A stretch of 64,000 bases of DNA from Panopea generosa (GCA_029582155.1 CM055895.1:14684787-14748786), one strand, 5' to 3'. Counted from the first letter of the stretch, positions 1-15,000 are shown. A program made the numbers and translations. Notes: generated by a model not told the origin, from the letters alone.

Positions 1-68
1 ACCACAAATGACCCTGTTATCATCAATGCCATGATGTTTATTTGTAAAACCATGCATGATTCTGTCAA
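1..68 (+). CDS. VPS35L: VPS35L exon i (may start before the window)
   Basis: Read from base 1 in phase 0 as [20 protein letters not shown], then SV. It ends with two bases (AA) before the donor GTAAGT at 69. The AA joins the T of the next exon to make Asn. The true 5' boundary may lie upstream. Confidence 0.92.
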
Positions 69-3000
69 GTAAGTAGAACTATTCATATAAATAAAGGAAT
101 AAACACTCATTTTTTATTATTAAGACACCTTTCAAAGATACTGCGAAGGTTCTTCTTCCAGAAACTATATTCAGTAATTAGAGAATTAGATTGGATTAAA
201 TAATGATAATAATCATAATATCAGATGATGATAAATAAATTTAAATTTTGATATATGCATTGAAAATTGGAATTTTAAAATTAAACAAAGTGATAATGAT
301 GATGATGATGATGAAGATGATGATGATGATGATGATTATAAGGCATTATATCTTTGGTAGGCATTATATCTCTGGTAGGCATTATATCTCTGTAGGCATT
401 ATATCTCTGGTAGGTATTATATCTTTGGTTAGGCATTATATCTCTGGTAGACATTATATCTCTGGTAGGCATTATATCTTTGGTAAGGCATTATATCTTT
501 GGTAGGCATTATATCTTTGGTAAGGCATTATATCTCTGGTAGACATTATATCTCTGGTAGGCATTATATCTTTGGTAAGGCATTATATATCTGGTAGACA
601 TTATATCTCTGGTAGGCATTATATCTTTGGTAAGGCATTATATCTCTGGTAGACATTATATCTCTGGTAGGCATTATATCTTTGGTAAGGCATTATATCT
701 CTGGTAGGCATTATATCTTTGGTAAGGCATTATATCTTTGGTAGGCATTATATCTCTGGTAGGCATTATATCTCTGGTAGGCATTATATCTCTGGTAGGC
801 ATTATATCTTTGGTAAGGCATTATATCTTTGGTAAGGCATTATATCTTTGGTAAGGCATTATATCTCTGGTAGGCATTATATCTCTGGTAGGCATTATAT
901 CTCTGGTAGGCATTATATCTCTGGTAGGCATTATATCTTTGGTTAGGCATTATATCTTTGGTTAGGCATTATATCTCTGGTAGGCATTATATCTTTGGTA
1001 AGGCATTATATCTTTGGTAGGCATTATATCTCTGGTAGGCATTATATCTCTGGTAGGCATTATATCTCTGGTAGGCATTATATCTTTGGTTAGGCATTAT
1101 ATCTCTGGTAGGCATTATATCTTTGGTTAGGCATTATATCTCTGGTAGACATTATATCTCTGGTAGGCATTATATCTCTGGTAGGCATTATATCTTTGGT
1201 AGGCATTATATCTTTGATTAGGCATTATATCTCTGGTAGGCATTATATCTTTGGTTAGGCATTATATCTCTGGTAGACATTATATCTCTGGTAGGCATTA
1301 TATCTTTGGTAAGGCATTATATCTCTGGTAGACATTATATCTCTGGTAGGCATTATATCTTTGGTAAGGCATTATATCTCTGGTAGGCATTATATCTTTG
1401 GTAAGGCATTATATCTTTGGTAGGCATTATATCTCTGGTAGGCATTATATCTCTGGTAGGCATTATATCTCTGGTAGGCATTATATCTTTGGTAGGCATT
1501 ATATCTCTGGTAGGCATTATATCTTTGGTAGGGCATTATATCTCTGGTAGGCATTATATCTTTGGTAAGGCATTATATCTTTGGTAGGGCATTATATCTT
1601 TGGTAAGGCATTATATCTTTGGTAAGGCATTATATCTTTGGTAGGCATTATATCTTTGGTAAGGCATTATATCTTTGGTAGGGCATTATATCTTTGGTAA
1701 GGCATTATATCTTTGGTAGGCATTATATCTTTGGTAAGGCATTATATCTATGGTAGGCATTATATCTGTGGTAGACATGACATATCAAAAATATGGTTAG
1801 TCTGTCTTGTCTGATTACTGTAGTCGGTAATTATAGGTCCATATATGGTCTTCCCTTAAAAATAACCCAAAACAACAAAACAACAAGCCGGGCCTGATTG
1901 GCTCAGTTTGTTATGCATCTGACTATCAAACCAGGGGTCATGAGTTCAAATCCCTGCCCAGCAACAGTCTCTGTGATGATTGTATACAACATTGTGTTTC
2001 ATTATCATTCGTCTCCCACCACTGATTTATCAGTTACTTGCGGAGATTGGGTGTGCCCGAGTACTGGTTAATCTTTCAGGATCCCAGGAAACACTGGTTA
2101 GGTTAACTGATTGTCTTCTTGTACATCACATTTTCTATTTGTAGTGCCCTCACACTGGATGATGAGAAGAAGTCTGTAAGTAACCTTATCTCCGGCTTCG
2201 TGAGAAAAATCTCATTTGGACGCGACTTCGAACAGCAGCTCAGCTTCTTTGTCGAGGCAAGGGCGTCATTCTCCAACCTTGATATTGTGCTGGTTCAACT
2301 TATACAGGTAAACAAATATTGTTATATACTGTTTGTCTACTTTAATTATTATTTTCTAAAACAAAAAAAAAACATTTTTAAATACATTACCAAAGTTGCT
2401 TGATTAATGAAAGAACTTCAAGATAATTATAATTTAGGGGGTCATCCATGGCCCAGTGGTCTAAGATGCCATCTCAAGATCATTTACTCTCTTGCTGCTC
2501 TGGTTGTGACTTAGAGTCCAGCTAAGTGAAAAAAAATTAATCTGTGAATAAATTATGTACATGTATATGTGTATATGTGTATGTATGTGTCCGTTAATGT
2601 ATGAGGGGTGATCCAGAAATAAACGGATTTAGTTTATTACTTCTGTATGTTATGTATTTCATTAATGAAAAACATTCTGCATGATGCCCAATCTTTAATA
2701 CACGATACCTGAATATTTCAAGACGTTTGCACAAGAAACAATGAAGCTACAAACATAAACACACGGCCTGTAACAGACATGCGGGGAGCATCATCAAACA
2801 CAAAATGACGTCAAGTGAAGTCATGTTACTCAGTCACAATACGTATATCAGTAATTTCTCTACGTAATCTCCTTTGAGTGTAATACATTTCTCATGCCAA
2901 GCGATCCACTGATCAAACATCCATATACCATTCAGGGTCTGTAAGAACCCACTGAACAATACCATAGCTGTAGCCTGTTAGACCACAAACATCGCATACC

Positions 3001-6000
3001 GTGACCTGCCTGTTGCTGTATACGATGCTTTAATTGTAGTCACTAACGTCACGTACACAGAGGTATTAGAATTCCACCCCTTCCCATATTCTATTGATAC
3101 TCTTCCATCTTGGAACCTCTTATGCCATTCAAAAACCAGCGTCCATGACAGTTTCTTTCCCGTAGATGCCTGCTGTATTACATGTATCTCATACGTTTTG
3201 ATTGGGGAAAGTCCAAGCTGACAACAAAATTTGATAAATGCATGCATTTCTTGTGACTCAAATGATGCCATAATAAACAACCGGTAGTATTCCTTAATGC
3301 CTTGTTGTTTACTAACGGAAACAGGAATGATGCTGAGACTTTGTTATATGTCATCAAAGACGTTGAGTAATAATCATGTTTTTCAGTGCAAAAATATCAT
3401 ATTTAGAATTTGATCAATTTAACTTAAATTTTACACTTTAAAGCATAAAAAGATATGAGCCCCACTTTAACATCAATCGGTTACTATAGTAACGAATAAA
3501 AAGACAATTACATTTTCTGAAATCTAAATCATTCTAGTTATAGATTTGGTATGAATAGTGAATAGGGGTGTACATCCTGAAATTTTCATGTAAGCAATCT
3601 GTAAAATGAAAAAGATACAGGGGCAGTCCAGTTATTTTTGGATCACCCCTCATATATATTTAAAATACTAGGGTTCTTGGTGACTGAGTGGTCTAAGCCA
3701 CTGTCATCTAATGGCTACTTACTTTCTCAACTCTGAGAATGTGGGTTTGAGTCCAACTCAGTTCAGAAGCTTTATGTGAGAAAGTTTGCCGATGACTTGC
3801 TCTGCTCAGATTCATTCTGAGGTCTTCATTCATCATTAAAACTGGATATTTCATAATATAACTATATGTTGAAAATGGTGTCAAATCGATTATTTGAAAT
3901 GCTGCAGTTTTAAAGTTAAGAACCAGCCAGTGTGTTGTATGTTTTATCCATGTATAATGCATTGCACCAGTTTGTTGTATGCTTTCTTTATTTAGAATGC
4001 ATAGTAAAACTAGGAACATGTCAGTTTGTTGTATGTTTTCTTCATGTTTAATGTATCATAAAACCAGGAACCCTCGTATATATTCAGGGTCTCTAAGTTT
4101 GATAGAGACGTCATGAAGTTGTGACATATGCATAACAAGTTTTTCATGAGTCTCAGAGATGTTTTTATTACAAAATATAAAATTTCAAATTCACTTTCTA
4201 TTTGATATACTTGAAAATAGCATAATAACATTTGACTTAAAAATCCGCAAATGTGGATATAAGTATGGCCCAAAACATCAATCAGGAATGAGGGCATCCA
4301 GGTAAATCATGATTATACTCTGAATGGGGACAGAGCAATTAGCAAGAAGTTACTGGTGACTGATCAGATGAAGATAGAAATTGTACAAACAGGTGGTGGT
4401 ATCAAAATTATTCTTAATACAGGATGTTTGAACTGTTAAAACATGCAGCCAATATGTTTTACACATCTGAAACCATGATGAACAAGTGTAAGAGAATCGC
4501 CATAATGGACAATAAAGAACGTCATGTGGAAATAAAAGTTGAATTTATGACGGGAATTTAGCCTTTCGACAGATGTTACAGCACTCTATAAATGAACAAA
4601 CAGAAGACATCTCCGAATCACAGAATTTACAGCAGATTGAATATGTGGACATTGGTGATAATCATGATGACCAAGTCATTATGGTTGATCAAGAAGTCAC
4701 TTTTAGAAAATCACCCGTTGAACAATATTCAAAATCCCCTGATTCCAACAATGGCGTCGATGATGGTTTGAAAAACATTTTGCTAAAATACATGCTGAAA
4801 TTATACAAGTGAAAACCACACTGATGGGGCACATTGAATGCACAAACCAAATTTTTTCTCAAATCCGCGATGAAATTTGCAGCGTCAAAAAACAATCAAC
4901 CGTCACAGGAGGTCAACTTGAAAGTAAAATAGAAGACCTACAAAACGGCTCACAAACCATCGGTGATAGAGTAAATATTTGATATAGAGAAAATCACGCC
5001 TTTTACGGTAAAGAAAATTATCAATAAACTTGATATATCACAATGAACATGCCTGGACAGCATAGGACCTAAAATATTACGATACTGTGGTGACCACATT
5101 ACATCTGTAGTAGCATTAATAATAAACAATAGTTAGTGACTAGTGAGTAGAGTATTTCCAGAAAAACTGAAAGAAGCATATGTTTTTCATATATTCAAAG
5201 AAGGAATTAAATAGGATCCCTGCAGTTATTGCCCAATATCAATACTACCAACTATTTCAAAAATTTACGAGCGACATATTGCCACACAATTACAAGAATT
5301 TTTCAAAACTACCAATATTCTTCATGAAAAAACAATCAGGATTTCGTCAAAACCATTCATGTCATACAGCCTTAACAATATTGATAAATACATGGCTAAA
5401 AGATATTGATGATGGTAAATATGTTGGTGCTGTATTTCTAGATCTACAAAAAGCATTTGATCTAGTTTATCATGAAATCTTACTTTACAAACTGAAACTT
5501 TATCATTTTTCTGATAGAACATTAAATCTTTTCAAATCGTATTTGCTCAATGGAACACAAATGATTAAGATAAAAAATATGTGTTCACAGAAAATGATTT
5601 TGAAGTCTGGTGTTCCACAAGGATCTATTCTCAGGCCACTTTTGTTTCTCATATATATAAATGACATGCCAATTATAACGAGGACAAATAATATTGACCT
5701 CTATGTGGATGATTCCACTGTATATTAATCTAATCGAGATTTATCACTAATTGAATCTATATTACAAAGCAGATTGAAAAATATTGATGATTGGTGCAAA
5801 CTTAATGACATGGCACTACATCCCGGAAAATCAAAATGTATGATATTAAGTACAAATTATAAAGCAAAACATGCAATGAATATTAAATTGCAAATTGGTA
5901 ACACTTCAATTGAAAATGTAACAGGACAGACTATATTAGGCATATATGTTGACAATAATCTAACTTGGCACAACCATGTTAAAAAATGTTATTAACAAAA

Positions 6001-9000
6001 TCAATTTAAAAATAGCACTTTTGCGACGAATTTCATATTTCCTTTCCTCTGATATGAAAATACTTTATTATAATGCATACATAATGTCTACCATCAATTA
6101 CTGCAATACCATTTGGGGACTTACTGCCAAAACTGACACAAATAAGATACTTAAAATACAAAATAGAGCTTCAAGGATCATCATGCAACGTGAAAGTTCG
6201 GATAACTTACTAAATTAATTAAACTGGCTCTCATTTGAAAACAGATGTTATTACCACTTAGGTGTAATGATATATAAAGCTATAAATGAACTTACACCTG
6301 ATTACATCACCAATATTTTGTTATTTGCAAATAATGAAAAATATAATCCTCAATCCAAACAAAATAATGATCTTGTCCCGGTGAGACCTTGCACTACTTA
6401 TTTAAAACAAGCATTCAACTACAAAGCTGAACATTTGTGGAGAACTATTCCAATTGACATTAGAAAAAATAACAAATTATGCACTTTCTCCATGTTTTCT
6501 CCATGTATGATGCATCATAAAACCGGGAACCAGACAGTTTGTTACGTGTTTTCTCCATGTATGATGCATCATAAAACCAGCAACCAGACAGTTTGTTGTA
6601 TGTTTTCTCCATGTATGATGCATCATAAAACAAGGAACCAGACAGTTTGTTATATGTTTTCTCCTTGTATGATGCATCATAAAACCAGGAACCAGACAGT
6701 TTGTTGTATGTTTTCTCCTTTTATGATGCATCATAAAACCAGGAACCAGACAGTTTGGTGTATGTTTTCTCCATGTATGATGCATCATAAAACAAGGAAC
6801 CAGGCAGTTTGTTGTATGTTTTCTCCATGTATGATGCTTCATAAAACCAGGAACCAGACAGTTTGTTGTATGTTTTCTCCATGTATGATGCTTCATAAAA
6901 CCAGGAACCAGACAGTTTGTTGTATGTTTTCTCCATGGATGATGCATCATAAAACCAGGAACCAGACAGTTTATTGTATGTTTTCTCCATGTATGATGCA
7001 TTTTAAAACAAGGAACCAGACAGTTTGTTATAATGTTTTCTCCATGTATAATGCATCATAAAACCAGGAACCACTCAGTTTGTTATATGTTTTATCCATG
7101 TATAATGCATCATAAAACTAGGAACCAGCCAGTCTTTCTTCACTATTTCATCGCAAGGCTAAACCATCAAATTCCTTTCATTTTCCTCATAGTTTCATTT
7201 CAGAATTTGATTTTTTTTGTTTTCAGAGTGTCAACAATTTAGCAATTGAGACTAGAAAGGTTGTGAATGGCAACCACTCCAGAAAAACAGGCAATTTTGT
7301 CAGAGTATGTATAGACATTAAATATTGAAGTCTCAAACATTATTTAAATTTAATTTTAAAAAAAGAAAAAAATGTAAAAATTTTAAATTGAATTACATGT
7401 ATATACTTGTAAGGTCAATCTCCAACCTCAATGAAGCTATATTGTCTATTTCAAAGAAAGTTCGATCTCGAAGCTAATTAAATATACTGGAGAACATTTA
7501 TATCCACTATTTGCAGCTTAATCAATTATGGCTATGTATCTGCATCATTCTCCATCTTGTATCTGCATCACTCTCAACCTCTAGGTTTGTGTACAAGTCA
7601 GATTGATAATCTAGAGTTATGTTGGCCAGATTTCTGTAATAGATATACATGTATTAATAATCTAGATTTGTGTTTGAGCTAGGTAAGTTATCTACTTTGT
7701 AAATGAGATTAATGTTCTAGATTTGTGTTTGAGCTAGGTTAGTTATCTACTTTGTGTGTAAGTCAGATTTATGGTCAAGATTTGTGTTTGAGCTAAGTTA
7801 GTAATCTACTTTGTGTGTTAGTCAGATTTATGGTCAAGATTTGTGTTTGAGCTAGGTTAGTTATCTACTTTGTGTGTTAGTCAGATTTATGGTCTAGATT
7901 TGTGTTTGACCTAGGTTGGTTATCTACATTGTGTGTAAGTCAGGTTTGTGATCTAGATTTGTGGTTGAGCTAGGTTAGTAATCTACTTTATGTGTAAGTC
8001 AGGTTTATGATCTAGATTTGTGTTTGAGCTAGGTAAGTTATCTACTTTGTAAATGAGATAAATGTTCTAGATTTGTGTTTGAGCTAAGTTAATTATATAC
8101 TTTGTGTGTAAGTCAGGTTTATGATCTAGATTTGTGGTTGAGCTAGGTCAGTAATCTACTTTGAATGCAAGTCAGGTTTATGATCTAGATTTATGTTTGC
8201 GCTAGGTTAGTAATCTACTTTGTGTGTAAGTCAGGTTTATGATCTAGATTTTTGGTTGAGCGAGGTTAGTAATCTACTTTGTGTGTAAGTCAGGTTAATG
8301 ATCTAGATTTGTGTTTGACCTAGGTTGGTTATCTACTTTGTGTGTAAGTCAGGTTTATGATCTAGATTTGTGGTTGAGCGAGGTTAGTAATCTACTTTGT
8401 GTGTAAGTCAGGTTAATGATCTAGATTTGTGTTTGACCTAGGTTGGTTATCTACTTTGTGTGTAAGTCAGGTTTATGATCTAGATTTGTGGTTGAGCTAG
8501 GTTAGTTATTTACTTTGTGTGTAAGTCAGGTTTATGATCTGGATTTGTGGTTGAGCTAAGTTAGTAATCTACTTTGTGTGTAAGTCAGGTTTATGATCTA
8601 GATTTGTGGTTGAGCGAGGTTAGTAATCTACTTTGTGTGTAAGTCAGGTTTATGATCTAGATTTGTGGTTGAGCTAGGTTAGTTATCTACTTTGTGTGTA
8701 AGTCAGGTTTATGATCTGGATTTGTGGTTGAGCTAAGTTAGTAATCTTCTTTGTGTGTAAGTCAGGTTAATGATCTAGATTTGTGTTTGACCTAGGTTAG
8801 TAATCTACGGTGTGTGCAAGTCAGATTAATGATCTAGATTGGTGTTTGAGCTAGGTTAGTTATGTACTTTGTGTGTAAGTCAGGTTTATGATCTAGATTT
8901 GTTTTTGAGCAAGGTTAGTTATTTACTTTGTGTGTAAGTCAGGTTTATGACCTGGATTTGTGGTTGAGCTAAGTTAGTAATCTTCTTTGAGTGTAAGCCA

Positions 9001-12000
9001 GGTTTATGATCTAGATTGGTGTTTGAGCTAGGTTACATGTAGTAATCTACTTTGTGTGCAAGTCAGATATATGGTCTAGATTTGTGGTTGAGCTAGGTTA
9101 GTAATCTAGTTTGTGTGCAAGTCAGATTAAAGATCTAGATTTGTGTTTGAGCTAGGTTAGTTATCTACATTGTGTGTAAGTCAGGTTTATGATCTGGATT
9201 TGTGTTTGAGCTAGGTTAGTAATCTACTTTGAGGTTAGTCAGGTTTATGATCTAGATTTGTGTTTGAGCTAGGTTAGTTATTTACATTGTGTGTACGTCA
9301 GGTTTATGATCTGGATTTGTGTTTGAGCGAGGTTAGTAATCTACTTTGTGTGTAAGTCAGGTTTATGATCTGGATTTGTGTTTGAGCGAGGTTAGTAATC
9401 TACTTTGTGTGCAAGTCAGGTTTATGATCTGGATTTGTGTTTCAGCTAGGTTAGTAATCTACTTTGTGTGCAAGTCAGATTTATGATCTAGATTTGTGTT
9501 TGAGCTAGGTTAGTAATCTACATTGTGTGCAAGTCAGAGTTATGATCAAGATTTATGTTTGTGCTAGGTAAGTAATTTACTTTGTTTGCAAGTCAGATTA
9601 ATGATATAGATTGGTGGTTGAGCTAGGTTAGTAATCTTCTTTGTGTGCAATTCAGGTTAATGATCTACATATTATATAAAATCTAGGCTAAGTTTTTCTC
9701 ATTGACTTGTTAAAAATAAAAATAAAAATTTATTTACTTAAATGCCCTTTTCTATGCAAACAAATGTCTGCTGCTGTGTGCATATAAATAAAGCCTATGC
9801 TGGTATTATATACCAAGAATGACAGACCTTGAAAAGTACATATAAATATTAACAATCACTTACTGAACTAGATGACTGAACACAGACTAAAATTTGTCAT
9901 TAAAAAGCTTGACTGTCAGAAGTTTGAGAATAATGATGACAACATATGTAAATTCTTAAACCATTGCTGACAATAGATCTTTTATTCTAGTCTGAACAAT
10001 GAGTCTGAAGGCACGTTGATCTGGGTTTACTTTCATGCTTAATTCATATAAAACAAGATTTATGTAATTATGGGTATTCTTGCAGAAATACATCCAATAA
10101 ATCTCTATAATTCAGCGACAGGTCTGTGTAAATTTGGGTAACAAGTACACCAGAAAAACACACGTCAGTATCACATGACCTGTAATCATTTTTATCCAAT
10201 CAGAGATGTAGTGGAAAAGATAAGGGGATAACAGTTTAAAGTTTTATCACTCTAAAAGGTAATATAGAGGAATTTATTATTACAATCCTAATACTGTCAA
10301 ACCTGTCCAAAGCAGCCAGTCAAGGGAAGGAGCAGAAGTGGCCTTTTAAGACAGGTTGTTGCTTAATACAGATTAATTTGCTCTGAAAGCATGGAAATGT
10401 GAAATAGCAAATGTGGCTGCTTAAGACTTCTATATTATTATTTTTTTAAATGGGGTTTAACGCCATTTTCAACACATTTCAGGTTATATATGGCATATCC
10501 AGTTTTACTGGTCTAGGAAGGCCTCGGACTGAATCAGACTGAGTAGAACCACCATTCTTCCACAAGTAACTGGCTGCTTAAGACAAGTGGCTGCTTAACA
10601 GAGGTGACCGCTTACACAGGTTTGACTGTATTGTTGCAAACTTAATCTGTTATATTTCCAGGCATGTATTGATCTAGTTACTAGTAATGCTAGTTTAAAC
10701 TTAATATCCTTTTGTATTTTCAGGCATGTGCGGCCTACTGCTTCATCACTGTGCCATCACTAGAGTCCGTATTTTCTCAACTACAGCTATACTTGCTATC
10801 TGGCCAGGTGGCCCTGCTGAACCAGTGCTACAGTCAAGGTATCACCGTTTATGTCTATAACATTATTAAATTGATGATTCAAAATTGTCTGTATTTATTT
10901 AATTATATCATGCATATTTATTGTCTGTGATTTGTGGGCTTTCTTCATTTTATGTATACCATAAACACCATATAACACCAATATTTATCACTAGATCTTT
11001 CACACACTATACAGTTTTTAATTGACCTGACGTGGGCTGTCAATGAAAGAAATTGATTATACAATCAGCAATCCATATAGGTTGCTATCACGCCATTTTC
11101 CTTAGACAAGCTAATGATGTCTAAGTAAACACTAAATTGTATTTACTTGGACAAACAAAACCATGTAACCAGTAGGTGAATTGATAGTTGGCCTGTTCAT
11201 AGATTGTCGATTATGTTTTGAACAGGCCTTATTGAATATACAGTCGGAGTTATCCAAAATATCCAAAATGACTTTATTTTGGTCTCTTACAGTATAAAAC
11301 AGTTGAGCAATTTAGGGCCATGATGGCCCTCTTGTTAATGTATTTGTACACTCATATGCAACTTCTCTCATGTCATAGTATGTTTATAATTATCTATGAA
11401 ATAACATCTTAATTAATTTTTAATTGTTTTAAGGTGATGCCTTCTTCAAGGCCTCCATATCCCTGATAGCTGATGTTCCAAGAACAATGGACCTGGATGG
11501 AAAGCATCGCTCCTCTGAACCGTTCCTTGTTGACTATATCAGCAATTTTGTATCCACACTTTTAGTTGTTCCAGTGAGTATTTCAATATTTCTGATAGAT
11601 TGATTGATTTCATATTGATTAAATTGATATGTCTTAAGAATATTTTAAAAACTGTAAATGGCAAATGGTGAATTTTCAGGGGTTTTGTATGTATTTTTTT
11701 GTATGTAAAACATATCAATTACATATGCATTTTTTTTTTTTATGGAAAAAAGTGCAGGCCTGCGCCTGCAGTGTCTAAGTGTAGCTACATCGGTGATCAT
11801 ATAGTGCTTCACAGTGCCTCATACTGTGCTCTCAAAAGTACTTTTTGACTTCTTGTAAAGACAGTCATATAGCAATTTGTTTCCTGGTTGCATTTTGACA
11901 TATTTAAGGCTTTTTAAAAGGAACAGTGACAAATGTATTGAAACTTTATGATATGTTTTAATATTTAATGGTATTGTGAAGCAAGCACATGTTTCCAAAC

Positions 12001-15000
12001 CACACGTTTGTAACCAATCAGCAAGTTGGAAGTTTAAAGATATCATTATTAGTACAGTTGTTTAAATGACGTCAAGTGTTCCACCCACATGCACATTTTC
12101 AATTATATCAGCAAAATGTTGGAGACACTTGTGTAATGATGTAGATGATTAATCATGTCACTACTGACAGCTTGATCCAGGCTGCTGTATGGTAATTGTC
12201 TCTCCATGTTCTAGATAGAGAATGCTTCAGTCTGTGCAGTAGGAAACAAATGTCACCTGTCTGGATCATCTTGAACTGAAGATCCACTTATTGTATGAAA
12301 CTTTGCTTATAAAAGTGTTTATACATGTATGATATGGAAACACAAATAAATCAAGCCAACAACATTTACTGAAGAAATGACAAATTATACAACTGACAAA
12401 CAGTTTGTGGCACCAGTTAGAAATATTTACTTAGTTAAATAATAATTTAAAAGACCGCTTCCTGTGTAGAACCAGTACTGAGTGTGTGTTTTTAGCTTTA
12501 CTGGCCAATGGCCAGAAAGGCTTATGCGATGGTGCGTCGTCCGTTGTCTGTTAGCAGCATTTTATCTGAAACCACTAGGCCAGTTAAACTCAACTTCACA
12601 TGGATGATTCTATTGCATAGGAGATTATACTGAAGATTTTTTTTCGTCTGAAATTCAAGATGGCCACTGTTACTAAAAATAGTCCAAAACTTACAAAATC
12701 TTTTTCTTGTGAACGGCCCAACAGATTTTAAAAATATTTATGTAGTAATGATAACCAACTATAGTTCTGTTAGATTTGTTCAAATGGTGTCCCTTGGGTA
12801 AAAAAATGACCCCACCCAGAGGGTTCTTTTAGGGGACACATGTCATTATAGTAAACTCGGTGGGTCAGGAGGGGCCCCAAAAGGGTAAAAATTGGGAATT
12901 ACTAAAATCATTTTCTTAAGAACCGGTAAGTCAGATTTGTTCATATTTGCATAAATTATCCCTATTTGTAGGGGTTTGATTGAAAATAAGAATTAAGGGG
13001 CTAATATTTATAGGGTCCCTGTAAGAGAACTTAGAATTTTACATAGGAATACTATGGGAAAACAGAAAATTCTCTTGTTTTTTTCATCCATTTAGGCAAA
13101 ATTACTATTCAGTTTGAGTTCTAAAGTATCATTTAGTCATAGGAAATAAGATTTGGTCCAATAACAAAAATTGACTTTCCGTAAGGGGCCAGGGTAGGTA
13201 AAAAAAGGATTAAAATAGAAAAATGTCAAAGATCTTCTTCTCAACAACTGGTCAGTCAAATTTGTTCATAATTGATATAGATTATCTCAATGAGTATGGG
13301 TTTAAAGCTTGTACAAATCAAGGGACTTATGTTTATAGGGGCACTGTAAGGGGATTTCGAGTTTTATATAGGAATACTATGGGAAAATGCTCATTTTTTC
13401 ATCCATTTATAATTTTTTTATTCAATTCAGTTTTAATGCATCTTCTAGTCATAACAAATAAGATTTTGTTTGATATGAAGGATTGACTTTCTAAAAGGGG
13501 TCCAGTTAGGGTCACAAAATGGTTAAAATTGAACATTGTCATAAATCTTCTTCTCAACAACCAGTTTGTCTGATTTGTTCATATTTGATATAAATTATCC
13601 CTATAATTAAGAGTTTGTAATTTGTAGAAATCAAGGGGCACTGGGATGTATAGAGGCCCAGCAAGGGAACTTTGAGTTTTACATAGGAAAACTATTGGAA
13701 AATGAAAAATTCTCATTTTTTAGTCCATTTGTGTAAATATGTTGTTCAATTTGAGATCTAAAGCATTGTCTAATAACAGTAAATTTGATTTTGTTCAATA
13801 AAGAGGATTCAGTTTTCATAAGGGGCCACAGGGAGGGGGCAATATGGTTAAAATTGGGAATTTCCATCTATCTTCCTCTCAATAACCTTTCAGTCAAACT
13901 AGTCCATTAATTTGATATAAATTATCCTTACATCAGCAAGGATTTAAGATTCTGCATACCAAGGGGCTGAGATATATTTGGGCACTGCAAGATGACTTTT
14001 CAATAACTTTTTACATAGGAATATTGTAGGGAAAACTGATTATTTTGATTTTCGCATTCATGTGTACAAAAAAACTTCTATTTAAAATCTGAAGCATTTC
14101 TGCGCATAACAAATCCCTAACAGAGGGTGATTGAAGTTCTAACAAATCAATGGGCTGGGTTGTATAAAGGTTTTGTACGGGGACTATATATTTTTTTATA
14201 GATGAATTGTATGGGAATTTAAAGTATTTTCACAGCAAATAAATTTTTGTTCAGTATGAATATGGTGGGGGTAATTACCCATCAGTTGTTAAGAGGACCG
14301 GGTATATATTGTGAAATATCAAAAAGTGCTATGGCCACTATGAATCAGTAGGGCGTCCTCAGGCCCACTTGGGCCTCTTGTTTGAGAGGCATTGAGTCAC
14401 GCTGAGGATCAAACCTGCATCCTCTGTCAATACTCTGTCCACTTCACCACTATCTTTCATTTACATTAATACCAGCAATATTTCTCACTGCTGAGGTTGC
14501 AGGTTAGAGCCCAGTTCAGTCTAAAGGGTTTATGGGAGAAAGTTTGCAATTTACTTGAAGAATAATGGTAATTCTACTCAGATTCATTATGAGGTATTCC
14601 TTTTAAAACTGTGTAATCGGTAATATGTTGAAAAAACTGTGTTAAATTCAAATCCTCCCCCCACCCCCCATCTCTTCTCTTACTGAGAATAATGTCATTG
14701 GTAGAGTCTTGGGTCAAGAACCAGAATGATATCCATAACCTTTGAGTGGAGCCAAAGTGCAGTTGATAGAGTGTTGGCTGCTCATGACAGAGGTTGTAAG
14801 TTGGATCCTCCGATTGATCAAATTCAAATGCTTTTAAAAAAACAACAACAATCAATACTGGTTCTTTCGAGGACATGACGTTGAGAGCTGTTAAAAAAAA
14901 ACTTTAAAGCTTTGAAAAAATCAAGTTAAAATAAATTAGTATAAACTAACCTTTGAGTTAACAGCTTCCTGTCTAAAACTAAGCTACTGCAGTAGTGAAC

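Noticed and set aside
1887..1960. Possible true tRNA gene.
   Set aside because: Only A- and B-box-like segments are present; the acceptor stem does not close, and the sequence continues into a repeated SINE body.
6477..7001. 174-codon frame on the - strand and the + strand tail of the LINE frame through the same region.
   Set aside because: Period-54 read-through of the minisatellite.
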